From positions 1,984,001 through 2,048,000 of the forward strand of contig CANUEZ040000208.1 in the NCBI GenBank assembly GCA_948099385.1: a DNA stretch of 64,000 nt, given 5' to 3'. This document shows, piece after piece, positions 40,301-55,207 of the stretch. The notes beneath the pieces were generated by a model. That model searched no databases. It saw only the letters and a list, made by a program, of their open reading frames with translations, and was not told the DNA's origin. The position numbers were made by a program, and so were the translations under genes. Within the stretch, counting starts at the first letter, position 1, and every line of letters begins with the position of its first letter. This DNA comes from Fasciola hepatica. Taxonomy: Eukaryota; Platyhelminthes; Trematoda; Plagiorchiida; Fasciolidae.

Positions 40301-41060
40301 ACAATCCCCAAATTGGCTTCAGATTTCGCTTTCGCTTTGAACGGTAACAACCAAATTCTCGCACACCGATCCAATCCTATGTTCCATCACTTCTCTATTT
40401 ATGGGCCTAAGTAAAACCAAGGCATTCCCTTATGAACAATCCACACAGATTGCTCATACAATGTAATAGAGCAGTAGCAGAGTAGATTTGTATAATATGA
40501 TTCTCCATGCAGCTTGAACACTGAACTGACCATTGAAAATTATGGAAGCACTGTACAGCTGTTTGATCCGCTAAGGAAATCATGAGCATTGCACATGGAC
40601 AGATCCCACTCGGAAACACGAACAAGGGTTGGGGTGAACGAATGTCAATCGAACACCCAAACCACAAGGCGATCCCATATCTGTCTGAACGCTTTGTTCA
40701 ACATATACACTACATGATATAGCACAATCCCCAAATTGGCTTCGGCTTTCGCTTTCGCTTTGAACGGTAACAACCAAATTCTCGCACACCGATCCAATCC
40801 TATGTTCCATCACCTCTCTATTTATGGGCCTAAGTAAAACCAAGGCATTCCCTTATGAACAATCCACACAGATTGCTCATACAATGCAATAGAGCAGTAG
40901 CAGAGTAGATTTGTATAATATGATTCTCCATGCAGCTTGACCACGGAACTGACCATTGAAAATTATGGAAGCACTGTACAGCTGTTTGATCCGCTAAGGA
41001 AATCATGAGCATTGCACATGGACAGAGCCCACTCGGAGACACGAACAAGGGTTGGGGTGA
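34331..41060 (+). repeat. Large segmental duplication, copy 2 (16 monomers)
   Basis: Counterpart of 26,720-34,330. The left part follows it at 7,611 bp. Unit 37446 has no direct counterpart at that offset and appears to be an added or mosaic monomer. From about 38,880 the match resumes at 6,767 bp until about 41,060 in unit 40830, where cgaatgccag and catacacac replace the copy 1 states. Small differences such as gatccgttaag (27.9 kb) versus gatccgctaag (35.5 kb) show the copies are not identical. Confidence 0.82.
38530..38870 (+). repeat. Mosaic segment across units 38292 and 38715
   Basis: To the left, unit 38292 follows unit 31526 (cacacggggacaag at 38,492 and 31,726). From about 38,530 the sequence instead follows units 28989/29412 at an offset of 9,303 bp, with gttccacatatac at 38,581 and 29,278 and gtatagtatg at 38,798 and 29,495. 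From gctaaggaaatc near 38,878 it returns to the 6,767-bp offset. A single mismatch (cgatatggg against cgatatcgg) means the donor may be another related unit, such as 36600. A conversion-like patch is the simplest reading. Confidence 0.6.
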
Positions 41061-44000
41061 ACGAATGCCAGTCGAACACCCAAGCCACAAGGCTATCCGA
41101 TATGGGTCTCAACGCTTTGTTCAACATACACACTACATGATATAGCACAATCCCCAAATTGGCTTCGGCTTTCGCTCTCGCTTGGAACGGTAACAACCAA
41201 ATTCTCGTACACCGATCCAATCCTATGTTCCATCACTTCTCTATTTATGGGCCTAAGTAAAACCAAGGCATTCCCTTATGAACAATCCACACAGATTGCT
41301 CATACAATGCAATAGAGCAGTAGCAGAGTAGATTTGTATAATATGATTCTCCATGCAGCTTGAACACTGAACTGACCATTGAAAATTATGGAAGCACTGT
41401 ACAGCTGTTTGATCCGCTAAGGGAATCATGAGCATTGCACATGGACAGAGCCCACTCGGAGACACGAACAAGGGTTGGGGTGAACGAATGTCAGTCGAAC
41501 ACCCAAATCACAAGGCTATCCGATATGGGTCTCAACGCTTTGTTCAACATATGCACTACATGCTATAGCACAATCCCCAAATTGGCTTCGGCTTTCGCTT
41601 TCGCTTGGAACGGTAACAACCAAATTCTCGCACACCGATCCAATCCTATGTTCCATCACTTCTCTTTTTATGGGCCTAAGTAAAACCAAGGCATTCCCTT
41701 ATGAACAATCCACACTGATTGCTCATACAATGCAATAGAGCAGTAGCGAATTAGATTTGTATAATTTGATTCTCCATGTAGCTTGACCACGGAAATGATC
41801 ATTGAAAATTATGGAAGCACTGTACAGCTGTTTGATCCGCTAAGGGAATCATGAGCATTGCACATGGACAGAGCACACTCGGAGACACGAACAAGGGTTG
41901 GGGTGAACGAATGTCAGTCGAACACCCAAACCACAAGGCTATCCGATATGGGTCTCAACGCTTTGTTCAACATATGCACTACATGATATAGCACAATCCC
42001 CAAATTGGCTTCAGATTTCGCTTTCGCTTTGAACGGTAACAACCAAATTCTCGCACACCGATCCAATCCTATGTTCCATCACTTCTCTATTTATGGGCCT
42101 AAGTAAAACCAAGGCATTCCCTCATGAACAATCCACACAGATTGCTCATACAATGTAATAGAGCAGTAGCAGTGTAGATTTGTATAATATGATTCTCCAT
42201 GCAGCTTGAACACTGAACTGACCATTGAAAATTATGGAAGCACTGTACAGCTGTTTGATCCGCTAAGGAAATCATGAGCATTGCACATGGACAGATCCCA
42301 CTCGGAAACACGAACAAGGGTTGGGGTGAACGAATGTCAATCGAACACCCAAACCACAAGGCGATCCCATATCGGTCTCAACGCTTTGTTCAACATATAC
42401 ACTACATGATATAGCACAATCCCCAAATTGGCTTCGGCTTTCGCTTTCGCTTGGAACGGTAACAACCAAATTCTCGCACACCGATCCAATCCTATGTTCC
42501 ATCACCTCTCTATTTATGGGCCTAAGTAAAACCAAGGCATTCCCTTATGAACAATCCACACAGATTGCTCATACAATGCAATAGAGCAGTAGCAGAGTAG
42601 ATTTGTATAATATGATTCTCCATGCAGCTTGACCACGGAACTGACCATTGAAAATTATGGAAGCACTGTACATCTGTTTGATCCGCTAAGGGAATCATGA
42701 GCATTGCACATGGACAGAGCCCACTCGGAAACACGAACAAGGGTTGGGGTGAACGAATGCCAGTCGAACACCCAAACCACAAGGCTATCCGATATGGGTC
42801 TCAACGCTTTGTTAAACATACACACTACATGATATAGCACAATCCCCAAATTGGCTTCGGCTTTCGCTCTCGCTTGGAACGGTAACAACCAAATTCTCGT
42901 ACACCGATCCAATCCTATGTTCCATCACTTCTCTATTTATGGGCCTAAGTAAAACCAAGGCATTCCCTTATGAACAATCCACACAGATTGCTCATACAAT
43001 GCAATAGATCAGTAGCAGAGTAGATTTGTATAATATGATTCTCCATGCAGCTTGAACACTGAACTGACCATTGAAAATTATGGAAGCACTGTACAGCTGT
43101 TTGATCCGCTAAGGGAATCATGAGCATTGCACATGGACAGATCCCACTCGGAAACACGAACAAGGGTTGGGGTGAACGAATGTCAATCGAACACCCAAAC
43201 CACAAGGCGATCCCATATCGGTCTGAACGCTTTGTTCAGCATATACACTACATGATATAGCACAATCCCCAAATTGGCTTCGGCTTTCGCTTTCGCTTTG
43301 AACGGTAACAACCAAATTCTCGCACACCGATCCAATCCTATGTTCCATCACCTCTCTATTTATGGGCCTAAGTAAAACCAAGGCATTCCCTTATGAACAA
43401 TCCACACAGATTGCTCATACAATGCAATAGAGCAGTAGCAGAGTAGATTTGTATAATATGATTCTCCATGCAGCTTGACCACGGAACTGACCATTGAAAA
43501 TTATGGAAGCACTGTACAGCTGTTTGATCCGCTAAGGAAATCATGAGCATTGCACATGGACAGAGCACACTCGGAGACACGAACAAGGGTTGGGGTGAAC
43601 GAATGTCAGTCGAACACCCAAACCACAAGGCTATCCGATATGGGTCTCAACGCTTTGTTCAACATATGCACTACATGATATAGCACAATCCCCAAATTGG
43701 CTTCAGATTTCGCTTTCGCTTTGAACGGTAACAACCAAATTCTCGCACACCGATCCAATCCTATGTTCCATCACTTCTCTATTTATGGGCCTAAGTAAAA
43801 CCAAGGCATTCCCTTATGAACAATCCACACAGATTGCTCATACAATGTAATAGAGCAGTAGCAGAGTAGATTTGTATAATATGATTCTCCATGCAGCTTG
43901 AACACTGAACTGACCATTGAAAATTATGGAAGCACTGTACAGCTGTTTGATCCGCTAAGGAAATCATGAGCATTGCACATGGACAGATCCCACTCGGAAA

Positions 44001-45482
44001 CACGAACAAGGGTTGGGGTGAACGAATGTCAATCGAACACCCAAACCACAAGGCGATCCCATATCGGTCTGAACGCTTTGTTCAACATATACACTACATG
44101 ATATAGCACAATCCCCAAATTGGCTTCGGCTTTCGCTTTCGCTTGGAACGGCAACAACCAAATTCTCGCACACCGATCCAATCCTATGTTCCATCACCTC
44201 TCTATTTATGGGCCTAAGTAAAACCAAGGCATTCCCTTATGAACAATCCACACAGATTGCTCATACAATGCAATAGAGCAGTAGCAGAGTAGATTTGTAT
44301 AATATGATTCTCCATGCAGCTTGACCACGGAACTGACCATTGAAAATTATGGAAGCACTGTACATCTGTTTGATCCGCTAAGGGAATCATGAGCATTGCA
44401 CATGGACAGAGTCCACACGGGGACAAGAACAAGGGTTGGGGTGAACGAATGCCAGTCGAACACCCAAACCACAAGGCTATCCGATATGGGTCTCAACGCT
44501 TTGTTCAACATACACACTACATGATATAGCACAATCCCCAAATTGGCTTCGGCTTTCGCTCTCGCTTGGAACGGTAACAACCAAATTCTCGTACACCGAT
44601 CCAATCCTATGTTCCATCACTTCTCTATTTATGGGCCTAAGTAAAACCAAGGCATTCCCTTATGAACATTCCACACAGATTGCTCATACAATGCAATAGA
44701 TCAGTAGCAGAGTAGATTTGTATAATATGATTCTCCATGCAGCTTGAACACTGAACTGACCATTGAAAATTATGGAAGCACTGTACAGCTGTTTGATCCG
44801 CTAAGGGAATCATGAGCATTGCACATGGACAGAGCCCACTCGGAGACACGAACAAGGGTTGGGGTGAACGAATGTCAGTCGAACACCCAAACCACAAGGC
44901 TATCCGATATGGGTCTCAACGCTTTGTTCAACATATGCACTACATGCTATAGCACAATCCCCAAATTGGCTTCGGCTTTCGCTTTCGCTTTGACTGGTAA
45001 CAACCAAATTCTCGCACACCGATCCAATCCTATGTTCCATCACTTCTCTATTTATGGGCCCTAGTAAAACCAAGGCATTCCCTTATGAACAATCCACACA
45101 GATTGGTCATACAATGTAATAGAGCAGTAGCAGAGTAGATTTGTATAATATGATTCTCCATGCAGGTTGAACACTGAACTGACCATTGAAAATTATGGAA
45201 GCACTGTACAGCTGTTTGATCCGCTAAGGGAATCATGAGCATTGCACATGGACAGATCCCACTCGGAAACACGAACAAGGGTTGGGGTGAACGAATGTCA
45301 GTCGAACACCCAAACCACAAGGCGATCCCATATCGGTCTGAACGCTTTGTTCAACATATACACTACATGATATAGCACAATCCCCAAATTGGCTTCGGCT
45401 TTCGCTTTCGCTTTGAACGGTAACAACCAAATTCTCGCACACCGATCCAATCCTATGTTCCATCACCTCTCTATTTATGGGC
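40407..45482 (+). repeat. Higher-order repeat, 4 monomers x 3 (1,692 bp)
   Basis: Unit sets start at 40407, 42099 and 43791. The second unit of each set carries ttcgctctcgcttgg at 41,171, 42,863 and 44,555, plus ctcgtacaccg. The fourth units differ: 41676 has gcgaattag and aaatgatcattg; 43368 looks like a B-type left half joined to a D-type right half; 45060 resembles unit 39561. The third copy therefore decays at its end. The first copy overlaps the right end of the large duplication. Confidence 0.85.
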
Positions 45483-48400
45483 CTAAGTAAAACCAAGGCA
45501 TTCCCTTATGAACAATCCACACAGATTGCTCATACAATGCAATAGAGCAGTAGCAGAGTAGATTTGTATAATATGATTCTCCATGCAGCTTGACCACGGA
45601 ACTGACCATTGAAAATTATGGAAGCACTGTACAGCTGTTTGATCCGCTAAGGGAATCATGAGCATTGCACATGGACAGAGCCCACTCGGAGACAAGAACA
45701 AGGGTTGGGGTGAACGAATGCCAGTCGAACACCCAAACCACAAGGCTATCCGATATGGGTCTCAACGCTTTGTTCAACATATACACTACATGATATAGCA
45801 CAATCCCCAAATTGGCCTCAGATTTCGCTTTCGCTTGGAACGGTAACAACCAAATTCTCGCACACCGATCCAATCCTATGTTCCATCACTTCTCTATTTA
45901 TGGGCCTAAGCAAAACCAAGGCATTCCCTTATGAACAATCCACACAGATTGCTCATACAATGCAATAGAGCAGTAGCGAATTAGATTTGTATAATATGAT
46001 TCTCCATGTAGCTTGACCACGGAAATGATCATTGAATATTATGGAAGCACTGTACAGCTGTTTGATCCGCTAAGGGAATCATGAGCATTGCACATGGACA
46101 GAGCACACTCGGAGACACGAACAAGGGTTGGGGTGAACGAATGTCAGTCGAACACCCAAACCACAAGGCTATCCGATATGGGCCTGAACGCTTTGTACAT
46201 CATATGCACTACATGCTATAGCACAATCCCCAAATTGGGTTCAGATTTCGCTTTCGCTTTGAACGGTAACAACCAAATTCTCGCACACCGATCCAATCCT
46301 ATGTTCCATCACTTCTCTAATTATGGGCCTAAGTAAAACCAAGGCATTCCCTTATGAACAATCCACACAGATTGCTCATACAATGCAATAGAGCAGTAGC
46401 AGAGTAGATTTGTATAATATGATTCTCCATGCAGCTTGAACACTGAACTGACCATTGAAAATTATGAAGCACTGTACAGCTGTTTGATCCGCTAAGGGAA
46501 TCATGAGCATTGCACATGGACAGATCCCACTCGGAAACACGAACAAGGGTTGGGGTGAACGAATGTCAATCGAACACCCAAACCACAAGGCGATCCCATA
46601 TCGGTCTGAACGCTTTGTTCAACATATACACTACATGATATAGCACAATCCCCAAATTGGCCTCAGATTTCGCTTTCGCTTTGAACGGTAACAACCAAAT
46701 TCTCGTACACCGATCCAATCCTATGTTCCATCACTTCTCTATTTATGGGCCTGATTAGAACCAAGGCATTCCCTTATGAACAATCCACACAGGTTGCTCA
46801 TACAATGCAATAGAGCAGTAGCAGAGTAGATTTGTACAATATGATTCTCCATGCAGCTTGAACACTGAACTGACCATTGAAAATTATGGAAGCACTGTAC
46901 GGCTGTTTGATCCGCTAAGGGAATCACGAGCATTGCACATGGACAGAGCCCACTCGGATACACGAACAAGGGTTGGGGTGAACGAATGTCAGTCGAACAC
47001 CCGAACCACAAGGCGATCCCATATCGGTCTGAACGCTTTGTTCAACATATACACTACATGATATAGCACAATCCCCAAATTGGCTACGGCTTTCGCCTTC
47101 GCTTTGAACGGTAACAACCGAATTCTCGCACACCGATCCAATCCTATGTTCCATCACCTATCTATTTATGGGCCTAAGTAAAACCAAGGCATTCCCTTAT
47201 GAACAATCCACACAGATTGCTCATACAATGCAATAGAGCAGTAGCAGAGTAGATTTGTATAATATGATTCTCCATGCAGGTTGAACACTGAACTGACCAT
47301 TGGCAATTATGGAAGCACTGTACAGCTGTTTGATCCGCTAAGGGAATCATGAGCATTGCACATGGACAGAGCCCACTCGGAGACACGAACAAGGGTTGGG
47401 GTGAACGAATGTCAGTCGAACACCCAAACCACAAGGCTATCCGATATGGGTCTCAACGCTTTGTTCAACATATACAATACATGATATAGCACAATCCCCA
47501 AATTGGCTTCGGCTTTCGCTTTCGCTTTGAACGGTAACAACCAAATTCTCGCACACCGATCCAATCCTATGTTCCATCACTTCTCTATTTATGGGCCTAA
47601 GTAAAACCAAGGCATTCCCTTATGAACAATCCACACTGATTGCTCATACAATGCAATAGAGCAGTAGCAGAGTAGATTTGTATAATTTGATTCTCCATGC
47701 AGCTTGACCACTGAACTGACCATTGGCAATTATGAAAGCACTGTACAGCTGTTTGATCCGCTAAGGGAATCATGAGCATTGCACATGGACAGAGCCCACT
47801 CGGAGACACGAACAAGGGTTGGGGTGAACGAATGTCAGTCGAACACCCAAACCACAAGGCTATCCGATATGGGTCTCAACGCTTTGTTCAACATATACAA
47901 TACATGATATAGCACAATCCCCAAATTGGCTTCGGCTTTCGCTTTCGCTTTGAACGGTAACAACCAAATTCTCGCACACCGATCCAATCCTATGTTCCAT
48001 CACTTCTCTATTTATGGGCCTAAGTAAAACCAAGGCATTCCCTTATGAACAATCCACACTGATTGCTCATACAATGCAATAGAGCAGTAGCAGAGTAGAT
48101 TTGTATAATATGATTCTCCATGCAGCTTGAACACTGAACTGACCATTGGCAATTATGAAAGCACTGTACAGCTGTTTGATCCGCTAAGGGAATCATGAGC
48201 ATTGCACATGGACAGAGCACACTCGGAGACACGAACAAGGGTTAGGGTGAACGAATGTCAGTCGAACACCCAAACCACAAGGCTATCCGATATCGGTCTG
48301 AACGCTTTGTTCAACATATACACTACATGATATAGCACAATCCCCAAATTGGCTTCAGATTTCGCTTTCGCTTTGAACGGTAACAACCAAATTCTCGCAC

Positions 48401-51400
48401 ACCGATCCAATCCTATGTTCCATCACTTCTCTATTTATGGGCCTAAGTAAAACCAAGGCATTCCCTTATGAACAATCCACACAGATTGCTCATACAATGC
48501 AATAGAGCAGTAGCAGAGTAGATTTGTATAATATGATTCTCCATGCAGCTTGAACACTGAACTGACCATTGAAAATTATGGAAGCACTGTACAGCTGTTT
48601 GATCCGCTAAGGGAATCATGAGCATTGCACATGGACAGATCCCACTCGGAAACACGAACAAGGGTTGGGGTGAACGAATGTCAGTCGAACACCCAAACCA
48701 CAAGGCGATCCCATATCGGTCTGAACGCTTTGTTCAACATATACATTACATGATATAGCACAATCCCCAAATTGGCTTCGGCTTCCGCTTTCGCTTTGAA
48801 CGGTAACAACCAAATTCTCGCACACCGATCCAATCCTATGTTCCATCACCTCTCTATTTATGGGCCTAAGTAAAACCAAGGCATTCCCTTATGAACAATC
48901 CACACTGATTGCTCATACAATGCAATAGAGCAGTAGCAGAGTAGATTTGTATAATATGATTCTCCATGCAGCTTGAACACTGAACTGACCATTGAAATTT
49001 ATGGAAGCACTGTACATCTGTTTGAGACGCTAAGGGAATCATGAGCATTGCACATGGACAGAGCCCACTCGGAGACACGAACAAGGGTTGGGGTGAACGA
49101 ATGCCAGTCGAACACCCAAACCACAAGGCTATCCCATATGGGTCTCAACGCTTTGTTCCACATATACAATACATGATATAGCACAATCCCCAAATTGGCT
49201 TCGGCTTTCGCTTTCGCTTTGAACGGTAACAACCAAATTCTCGGACACCGAGCCAATCCTATGTTCCATCACTTCTCTATTTATGGGCCTAAGTAAAACC
49301 AAGGCATTCCATTATGAACAATCCACATAGATTGCTCATACAATGCAGTAGAGCAGTAGCAGAGTAGATTTGTATAATTTGATTCTCCATGCAGCTTGAA
49401 CACTGAACTGACCATTGGCAATTATGGAAGCACTGTACAGCTGTTTGATCCGCTAAGGGAATCATGAGCATTGCACATGGACAGAGCACACTCGGAGACA
49501 CGAACAAGGGTTGGGGTGAACGATGGTCAATCGAACACCCAAACCACAAGGCTATCCGATATGGGTCTCAACGCTTTGTTCAACATACACACTACATGAT
49601 ATAGCACAATCCCCAAATTGGCTTCGGCTTTCGCATTTGCTTTGAACGGTAACAACCAAATTCTCGCACACCGATCCAATCCTATGTTCCATCACTTCTC
49701 TTTTTATGGGCCTAAGTAAAACCAAGGCATTCCCTTATGAACAATCCACACAGATTGCTCATACAATGCAATAGAGCAGTAGCAGAGTAGATTTGTATAA
49801 TATGATTCTCCATGCAGCTTGAACACTGAACTGACCATTGAAAATTATGGAAGCACTGTACAGCTGTTTGATCCGCTAAGGGAATCATGAGCATTGCACA
49901 TGGACAGAGCCCACTCGGAGACACGAACAAGGGTTGGGGTGAACGAATGTCAGTCGAACACCCAAACCACAAGGCGATCCCATATCGGTCTCAACGCTTT
50001 GTTCAACATATACACTACATGATATAGCACAATCCCCAAATTGGCTTCGGCTTTCACTTTCGCTTTGAACGGTAACAACCAAATTCTCGCACACCGATCC
50101 AATCCTATGTTCCATCACTTCTCTTTTTATGGGCCTAAGTAAAACCAAGGCATTCCCTTATGAACAATCCACACAGATTGCTCATACAATGCAATAGAGC
50201 AGTAGCAGTGTAGATTTGTATAATTTGATTCTCCATGCAGCTTGAACACTGAACTGACCATTGGCAATTATGGAAGCACTGTACAGCTGTTTGATCCGCT
50301 AAGGGAATCATGAGCATTGCACATGGACAGAGCCCACTCGGAGACACGAACAACGGTTGGGGTGAACGATTGTCAATCGAACACCCAAACCACAAGGCTA
50401 TCCCATATGGGTCTGAACGCTTTGTTCCACATATACAATACATGATATAGCACAATCCCCAAATTGGCTTCGGCTTTCGCTTTCGCTTTGAACGGTAACA
50501 ACCAAATTCTCGCACACCGATCCAATCCTATGTTCCATCACTTCTCTATTTATGGGCCTAAGTAAAACCAAGGCATTCCCTTATGAACAATCCAAACAGA
50601 TTGCTCATACAATGCAATAGAGCAGTAGCAGAGTAGATTTGTATAATATGATTCTCCATGCAGCTTGACCACGGAACTGACCATTGAAAATTATGGAAGC
50701 ACTGTACAGCTGTTTGATCCGCTAAGGGAATCATGAGCATTGCACATGGACAGAACCCACTCGGAGACACGAACAAGGGTTGGTGTGAACGAATGTCAGT
50801 CGAACACCCAAACCACAAGGCTATCCGATATGGGTCTCAACGCTTTGTTCAACATATACACTACATGATAGAGCACAATCCCCAAATTGGCTTCGGCTTT
50901 CGCTTTCGCTTTGAACGGTAACAACCAAATTCTCGCACACCGATCCAATCCTATGTTCCATCACTTCTCTATTTATGGGCCTAAGTAAAACCAAGGCATT
51001 CCCTTATGAACAATCCACACAGATTGCTCATACAATGCAATAGAGCAGTAGCAGAGAAGATTTGTATAATTTGATTCTCTATGCAGCTTGACCACGGAAC
51101 TGACCATTGAAAATTATGGAAGCACTGAACAGCTGTTTGATCCGCTAAGGGAATCATGAGCATTGCACATGGACAGAGCCCACTCGGAGACACGAACAAG
51201 GGTTGGGGTGAACGAATGCCAGTCGAACACCCAAACCACAAGCCGATCCCATATGTGTCTGAACGCTTTGTTCCACATATACAATACATGATATAGCACA
51301 ATCCCCAAATTGGCTTCGGCTTTCGCTTTCGCTTTGAACGGTAACAACCAAATTCTCGCACACCGATCCAATCCTATGTTCCATCACCTCTCTATTTATG

Positions 51401-52248
51401 GGCCTAAGTAAAACCAAGGCATTCCCTTATGAACAATCCACACAGATTGCTCATACAATGCAATAGAGCAGTAGCAGAGTAGATTTGTATAATATGATTC
51501 TCCATGCAGCTTGACCACGGAACTGACCACTGAAAAATATGAAGCACTGAACAGCTGTTTGATCCGCTAAGGGAATCATGAGCATTGCACATGGACAGAG
51601 CCCACTCGGAGACACGAACAAGGGTTGGGGTGAACGAATGCCAGTCGAACACCCAAACCACAAGGCTATCCGATATGGGTCTCAACGCTTTGTTCAACAT
51701 ATACACTACATGATATAGCACAATCCCCAAATTGGCCTCAGATTTCGCTTTCGCTTTGAACGGTAACAACCAAATTCTCGCACACCGATCCAATCCTATG
51801 TTCCATCACTTCTCTATTTATGGGCCTAAGTAAAACCAAGGCATTCCCTTATGAACAATCCACACAGATTGCTCATACAATGCAATAGAGCAGTAGCAGA
51901 GAAGATTTGTATAATATGATTCTCCATGCAGCTTGAACACTGAACTGACCATTGAAAATTATGGAAGCACTGTACAGCTGTTTGATCCGCTAAGGGAATC
52001 ATGAGCATTGCACATGGACAGAGCCCACTCGGAGACACGAACAAGGGTTGGGGTGAACGAATGTCAGTCGAACACCCAAACCACAAGGCTATCCGATATG
52101 GGTCTCAACGCTTTGTTCAACATACACACTACATGATATAGCACAATCCCCAAATTGGCTTCGGCTTTCGCTTTCGCTTGGAACGGTAACAACCAAATTC
52201 TCGCACACCGATCCAATCCTATGTTCCATCACTTCTCTATTTATTGGC
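45483..52248 (+). repeat. Sixteen mixed monomers
   Basis: Units 45483 to 51826. Local similarity is mostly between adjacent units: 47174, 47597, 48020 and 49289 share ccattggcaattatg, and 50981 and 51404 share actgaacagctg. Unit 45906 is a D-type unit (gcgaattag) displaced from the block to its left. Unit 46751 has ctgattagaacc in place of ctaagtaaaacc. No multi-unit period repeats cleanly. Confidence 0.75.
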
Positions 52249-55207
52249 CTAAGTAAAACCAAGGCATTCCTTTATCAACAATCCACACAGATTGCTCATA
52301 CAATGCAATAGAGCAGTAGCAGAGTAGATTTGTACAATATGATTCTCCATGCAGCTTGAACACTGAACTGACCATTGCAAATTATGGAAGCACTGTACAG
52401 CTGTTTGATCCGCTAAGGGAATCATGAGCATTGCACATGGACAGAGCCCACTCGGAGACACGAACAAGGGTTGGGGTGAACGAATGTCAGTCGAACACCC
52501 AAACCACAAGGCGATCCCATATCGGTCTGAACGCTTTGTTCAACATACACACTACATGATATAGCACAATCCCCAAATTGGCTTCGGCTTTCGCTTTCGC
52601 TTTGAACGGTAACAACCAAATTCTCGCACACCGATCCAATCCTATGTTCCATCACTTCTCTATTTATGGGCCTAAGTAAAACCAAGGCATTCCCTTATGA
52701 ACAATCCACACAGATTGCTCATACAATGCAATAGAGCAGTAGCAGAGTAGATTTGTATAATATGATTCTCCATGCAGCTTGAACACTGAACTGACCATTG
52801 GCAATTATGGAAGCACTGTACAGCTGTTTGATCCGCTAAGGGAATCATGAGCATTGCACGTGGACAGAGCCCACTCGGAGACACAAACAAGGGTTGGGGT
52901 GAACGATTGTCAGTCGAACACCCAAACCACAAGGCTATCCGATATGGGTCTCAACGCTTTGTTCAACATACACACTACATAATACAGCACAATCCCCAAA
53001 TTGGCTTCGGCTTTCGCTTTCGCTTTGAACGGTAACAACCAAATTCTCGCACACCGATCCAATCCTATGTTCCATCACTTCTCTATTTATGGGCCTAAGT
53101 AAAACCAAGGCATTCCTTTATGAACAATCCACACAGATTGCTCATACAATGCAATAGAGCAGTAGCAGAGTAGATTTGTACAATATGATTCTCCATGCAG
53201 CTTGAACACTGAACTGACCATTGAAAATTATGGAAGCACTGTACAGCTGTTTGATCCGCTAAGGGAATCATGAGCATTGCACATGGACAGAGCCCACTCG
53301 GAGACACGAACAAGGGTTGGGGTGAACGAATGTCAGTCGAACACCCAAACCACAAGGCTATCCGATATGGGTATCAACGCTTTGTTCAACATATACACTA
53401 CATGATATAGCACAATCCCCAAATTGGCTTCGGCTTTCGCTTTCGCTTGGAACGGTAACAACCAAATTCTCGCACACCGATCCAATCCTATGTTCCATCA
53501 CTTCTCTATTTATGGGCCTAAGTAAAACCAAGGCATTCCCTTATGAACAATCCACACAGATTGCTCATACAATGCAATAGAGCAGTAGCAGAGTAGATTT
53601 GTATAATTTGATTCTCCATGCAGCTTGAACACTGAACTGACCATTGGCAATTATGGAAGCACTGTACAGCTGTTTGATCCGCTAAGGGAATCATGAGCAT
53701 TGCACATGGACAGATCCCACTCGGAGACACGAACAAGGGTTGGGGTGAACGAATGTCAGTCGAACACCCAAACCACAAGGCTATCCGATATGGGTCTCAA
53801 CGCTTTGTTCAACATATACAATACATGATATAGCACAATCCCCAAATAGGCTTCGGCTTTCGCTTTCGCTTTGAACGGTAACAACCAAATTCTCGCACAC
53901 CGATCCAATCCTATGTTCCATCACTTCTCTATTTATGGGCCTAAGTAAAACCAAGGCATTCCCTTATGAACAATCCACACAGATTGCTCATACAATGCAA
54001 TAGAGTAGTAGCAGAGTAGATTTGTATAATATGATTCTCCATGCAGCTTGACCACGTAACTGAACATTGAAAATTATGAAGCACTGTACAGCTGTTTGAT
54101 CCGCTAAGGGAATCATGAGCATTGCACATGGACAGAGCCCACTCGGAGACACGAACAAGGGTTGGGGTGAACGATTGTCAATCGAACACCCAAACCACAA
54201 GGCTATCCGATATGTGTCTGAACGCTTTGTTCAACATACACACTACATGATATAGCACAATCCCCAAATTGGCTTCGGCTTTCGCTTTCGCTTTGAACGG
54301 TAACAACCAAATTCTCGCACACCGATCCAATCCTATGTTCCATCACTTCTCTATTTATGGGCCTAAGTAAAACCAAGGCATTCCCTTATGAACAATCCAC
54401 ACAGATTGCTCATACAATGCAATAGAGCAGTAGCAGAGTAGATTTGTATAATATGATTCTCCATGCAGCTTGACCACGGAACTGACCACTGAAAAATATG
54501 AAGCACTGTACAGCTGTTTGATCCGCTAAGGGAATCATGAGCATTGCACATGGACAGAGCCCACTCGGAGACACGAACAAGGGTTGGGGTGAACGAATGT
54601 CAGTCGAACACCCAAACCACAAGGCTATCCGATATGGGTATCAACGCTTTGTTCAACATATACACTACATGATATAGCACAATCCCCAAATTGGCTTCGG
54701 CTTTCGCTTTCGCTTGGAACGGTAACAACCAAATTCTCGCACACCGATCCAATCCTATGTTCCATCACTTCTCTATTTATGGGCCTAAGTAAAACCAAGG
54801 CATTCCCTTATGAACAATCCACACAGATTGCTCATACAATGCAATAGAGCAGTAGCAGAGTAGATTTGTATAATTTGATTCTCCATGCAGCTTGAACACT
54901 GAACTGACCATTGGCAATTATGGAAGCACTGTACAGCTGTTTGATCCGCTAAGGGAATCATGAGCATTGCACATGGACAGAGCCCACTCGGAGACACGAA
55001 CAAGGGTTGGGGTGAACGAATGTCAGTCGAACACCCAAACCACAAGGCTATCCCATATGGGTCTCAACGCTTTGTTCAACATATACAATACATGATATAG
55101 CACAATCCCCAAATCGGCTTCGGCCTTCGCTTTCGCTTTGAACGGTTACAACCAAATTCTCGCACACCGATCCAATCCTATGTTCCATCACTTCTCTATT
55201 TATGGGC
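52249..55207 (+). repeat. Loose 2-monomer repeat (846 bp) with one interruption
   Basis: Pairs 52249+52672, 53095+53518 and 54363+54785 resemble one another. Second members carry ccattggcaattatgg. First members 52249 and 53095 share gtacaatatg, and 53095 and 54363 share gggtatcaacg (near 53,366 and 54,633). Unit 53941 (ccacgtaactgaacattg, cgattgtcaatcg) interrupts the series. Unit 54363 starts like unit 51404 (ccactgaaaaatatg), seven monomers earlier, so it is mosaic. Confidence 0.6.
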
